Source: Prosthecobacter debontii (GTDB lineage: Bacteria > Verrucomicrobiota > Verrucomicrobiia > Verrucomicrobiales > Akkermansiaceae). From it: a DNA stretch of 64,000 bases. Numbering within the stretch: the stretch's first letter is position 1; every line of letters starts with the position of its first letter. The notes below the pieces were generated by a model. The model was not told the origin of the DNA and made no database searches. It saw only the letters and a list, made by a program, of their open reading frames with translations. The position numbers and the translations under genes were made by a program. The stretch covers positions 1 through 64,000 of the forward strand of contig CAMBTP010000010.1 in assembly GCA_945870855.1 (NCBI GenBank), in the 5' to 3' direction. Below are positions 62,228 through 64,000 of the stretch, piece by piece.

Positions 62228-63466
62228 ATGCCCTCTAAAAATTTCCATGTCCGCCAAGCCGCCGTCTCCGCCCTCCGCGCTTGGGCGAAGGGGCATGATT
62301 ACGCGGAAAGCCTCGTCGAGCGCCACGCCCAGCGCCGCATGCTTTCCTCCGCGGATCGTGCTCTCTTGCAGGCCATCCTGTTCGGAGTCCTCCGTCACCG
62401 CCGCATCTTGGATCACTGGATTGGGAAACTCCGCAAAGGCAAGCTCGACGCCGATACCCGCGATATCCTCCGCGTCGGCCTCTGCCAGATTCTTATCCTT
62501 AACATCCCCGACCATGCCGCCGTCAACGAAACCGTGGAGGCTGGCAAAACCTCCGTCCGCCCGCTAATTAACGCAGTTCTCCGCAAGGCGATCACCTCCC
62601 GCAAGCGCCTTATGGAGGAGCTCGATGAAATGCCGCCCGCCGTTCTTTATTCGCACCCCGACTGGCTCTACAACCGCTGGCGGAAATCGTTTGGCAAGGA
62701 AACCGCCATCGCGATTATGGAGTGGAACAACCAGCCCGCTGAAACCTTCTTCCGACTCAATCCCCTCGGAGAGGCTGACGCCAGTCTGCCCCCCGGCGAA
62801 GCCTTGGAACACGCCCCCGGATATTTCCTGTTAGAAGGTAAACTCCCCACCAAACTTCTCGCCGAAGGCAAGCTCTACATCCAGGATCCAGCTACTAGAC
62901 ATTCCGTAGAACTGCTCAATCCCAAGCCCGGCGAGAAAATCCTCGATGCCTGCGCCGCCCCCGGTGGCAAGGCCTTCCTCATCGCCGCCGCCCTTGGTGG
63001 CGGCGCAGGACTCACCTGCACCGACTCTAACGAGAAGCGCCTCCCGCGCCTTGAGGAAAACCTCTCTCGCCTCCACATCCAGGCCGATGAAATTTCCGTC
63101 CACGACTGGCGGAAGCCCGCCCCCGAGCGTTTCCTCGGAGCACTCGATGCCATCCTGCTCGACGTCCCTTGCTCGAACACCGGCGTGATCCGCCGTCGTG
63201 TCGATGTCCGCTGGCGCCTCCAGCCCTCCGATATCGATGACCTTACCGTCATCCAATCGGAAATCCTCGCCAACGCCTTGCCATGCCTCAAGCCCGGCGG
63301 GCGCATCGTCTATTCCACCTGTTCCATCGAGGACGCCGAAAACATCGACCTCGTAAAAGCCTTCGCCGAAGCCCACGGCCTTCGTGTGGAAAAATCCGTC
63401 CGCATCATCCCCACCGAACACGGCACCGACGGAGCCTTCGCCGCCGTGTTGCGCCGGGAGAAGTGA
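62228..63466 (+). CDS. rsmB: 16S rRNA (cytosine-5) methyltransferase RsmB
   Basis: 412 residues. N-terminal NusB-like RNA-binding domain (about 1-135, 'RALLQAILFGVLRHRRILDH'), then a Rossmann methyltransferase: SAM motif 'ILDACAAPGGKAFLIAAALG', catalytic 'LLDVPCSNTGVIRRRVDVRW', and 'GRIVYSTCSIEDAENIDLVK' with the second cysteine. It methylates C967-equivalent in 16S rRNA. It follows bioD after an AT-rich spacer containing repeated TTTAAAG. Confidence 0.93.
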   Translation: MPSKNFHVRQAAVSALRAWAKGHDYAESLVERHAQRRMLSSADRALLQAILFGVLRHRRILDHWIGKLRKGKLDADTRDILRVGLCQILILNIPDHAAVNETVEAGKTSVRPLINAVLRKAITSRKRLMEELDEMPPAVLYSHPDWLYNRWRKSFGKETAIAIMEWNNQPAETFFRLNPLGEADASLPPGEALEHAPGYFLLEGKLPTKLLAEGKLYIQDPATRHSVELLNPKPGEKILDACAAPGGKAFLIAAALGGGAGLTCTDSNEKRLPRLEENLSRLHIQADEISVHDWRKPAPERFLGALDAILLDVPCSNTGVIRRRVDVRWRLQPSDIDDLTVIQSEILANALPCLKPGGRIVYSTCSIEDAENIDLVKAFAEAHGLRVEKSVRIIPTEHGTDGAFAAVLRREK

Positions 63467-63483
63467 TCCGCCACGCAAGAGGC

Positions 63484-63567
63484 GGACCGCGAGTCTTTAG
63501 CTCGCCCCGGAGAATCAAGGCGAATGGAAATAGCTAGGCACTGGGGCGTGCTAAAGACCCGCGCTCC
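63484..63567. repeat. REP-like paired palindrome, family E
   Basis: 84 bp. Left arm GGACCGCGAGTCTTTAGCTC faces right arm that reads GGAGCGCGGGTCTTTAGCAC on the other strand; arms contain GCGAG/CTCGC-type hairpins. Located just after rsmB. Confidence 0.8.
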
Positions 63568-63808
63568 GTTCACATCCCACAGCTTGACTGAAAAGGCTAC
63601 ATCGATAAATCCACCCGATTAAATCGCACCCGCGATGGGAATGTGCCCGAACCTTGGATTCTTCTCCGTCCGGGTTTTGCGGCAACAGAGTCGGGCGTAG
63701 AACCGGTGATTGTTTCTCCTGTAATCAAGCAGCGAGAGATGATAGTGGTCGGCTACGGGGTTTTGCTTCAGTGGGAGATGCTGAGGGATTCGGCGTGGAT
63801 TGAGATTC
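63568..63808. other. Gene-free stretch
   Basis: Between two REP-like elements, 241 bp without a supportable coding frame. A minus-strand frame ('YHLSLLDYRRNNHRFYARLC') is open but has no start, family or context; it may be a degraded gene end. Confidence 0.5.
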
Positions 63809-63957
63809 GGTAGGGTCGTTTTGCCAAAACGACCCACCCTGTGCGCACAACCTGAACTGTAACCTTCTCCAACCCGTGGCATCGTTGAAGTGGAGTGTTC
63901 CTCCCATCACCGTGCTGACAGGCGCTGCGTGGGTCATTTTGGCAAAATGACCCTACC
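63809..63957 (+). repeat. REP-like paired palindrome, family A copy 2
   Basis: 149 bp, same arms as the element at 8213-8362 with a matching change in both halves of each palindrome (GGCAAAA for GACAAAA type), a compensatory pattern. The interior differs from copy 1 except near the arms. Confidence 0.85.
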
Positions 63958-63963
63958 GCATGT

Positions 63964-64000
63964 TCACTCCGCCGCCTTCACCTCGATCCTTGGGAAAACC
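63964..64000 (-). CDS. Possible 3' end of a gene running off the window
   Basis: On the minus strand the last bases read 'VFPRIEVKAAE' then TGA, a plausible protein C-terminus placed just after a REP element. Too short to identify. Confidence 0.3.
   Translation of the reverse strand, partial: VFPRIEVKAAE

Overview
The window reads as chromosomal DNA of a Gram-negative member of the Verrucomicrobiota, most like the Verrucomicrobiales. The signs are a PEP-CTERM surface protein (30239-30964), an H-x-DG pseudopilin (31313-31969), a DUF1080 secreted protein with a secreted sugar-isomerase-like protein, an S1 sulfatase beside beta-helix glycosidases, a XylR-type AraC regulator, single-chain glycyl-tRNA synthetase, and two TonB/ExbBD energy-transduction loci. 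This is inferred from gene content; no rRNA gene is present and no species can be named.

Layout. 1-8205: the end of a large secreted protein, a strong terminator, then a seven-gene TtpC-type Ton operon (DUF3450-like, TtpC-like, ExbB, ExbD, TonB, TPR, porin-like) and a small secreted protein. 8213-12459: minus-strand ferredoxin, DUF721, HAD-Nudix fusion and folB, a decayed toxin-antitoxin pair, and glyS. 12819-16262: alaS, carrying a complete REP-associated tyrosine transposase (RAYT) element inserted in frame. 16280-18912: a Phd/PIN toxin-antitoxin pair and an arsenic operon (arsR, DUF6428, aquaporin, arsC). 19069-26731: KDG-kinase-like gene, a second decayed toxin-antitoxin pair, ctaB, DUF1080, SMUG-type uracil-DNA glycosylase, sugar isomerase-like gene, tRNA-Gln, MFS transporter, XylR regulator. 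26562-30021: a rearranged accessory segment with a ~290 bp duplication, toxin-antitoxin remnants, an intact vapBC and a DUF4143 ATPase. 30239-39074: a surface/carbohydrate cluster of PEP-CTERM protein, pseudopilin, three beta-helix enzymes (one recognisable as GH110 alpha-1,3-galactosidase) and a sulfatase, consistent with attack on sulfated galactans. 39080-43793: dGTPase-like, TPR, RidA, ubiE/menG, trpB and a gutted L,D-transpeptidase. 44067-52417: a second Ton-like locus (two TPR proteins, ExbB, two ExbD, a membrane-anchored alpha/alpha-toroid protein, TonB). 52510-63466: M42 peptidase, a free-standing RAYT between two REP pairs, glmS, GlmU-like acyltransferase and glmM, then hemQ, holB-like, bioD and rsmB.

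The most unusual feature is the RAYT inside alaS. The element has ~57 bp terminal inverted repeats, each made of two REP-like hairpins, and an apparently complete HUH/Tyr transposase, and it reads through in frame, so AlaRS is 1147 residues with about 211 foreign ones. Several further paired-palindrome elements (8213, 10886, 23032, 53605, 54355, 63484, 63809) begin with GGAG or GTAG-like tetranucleotides, suggesting active or recent REP/RAYT biology. Other points of interest are the HAD-Nudix fusion coupled to folB, the toroid-bearing ExbB/ExbD/ExbD system, and the arsenic operon with an aquaporin in place of an efflux pump.
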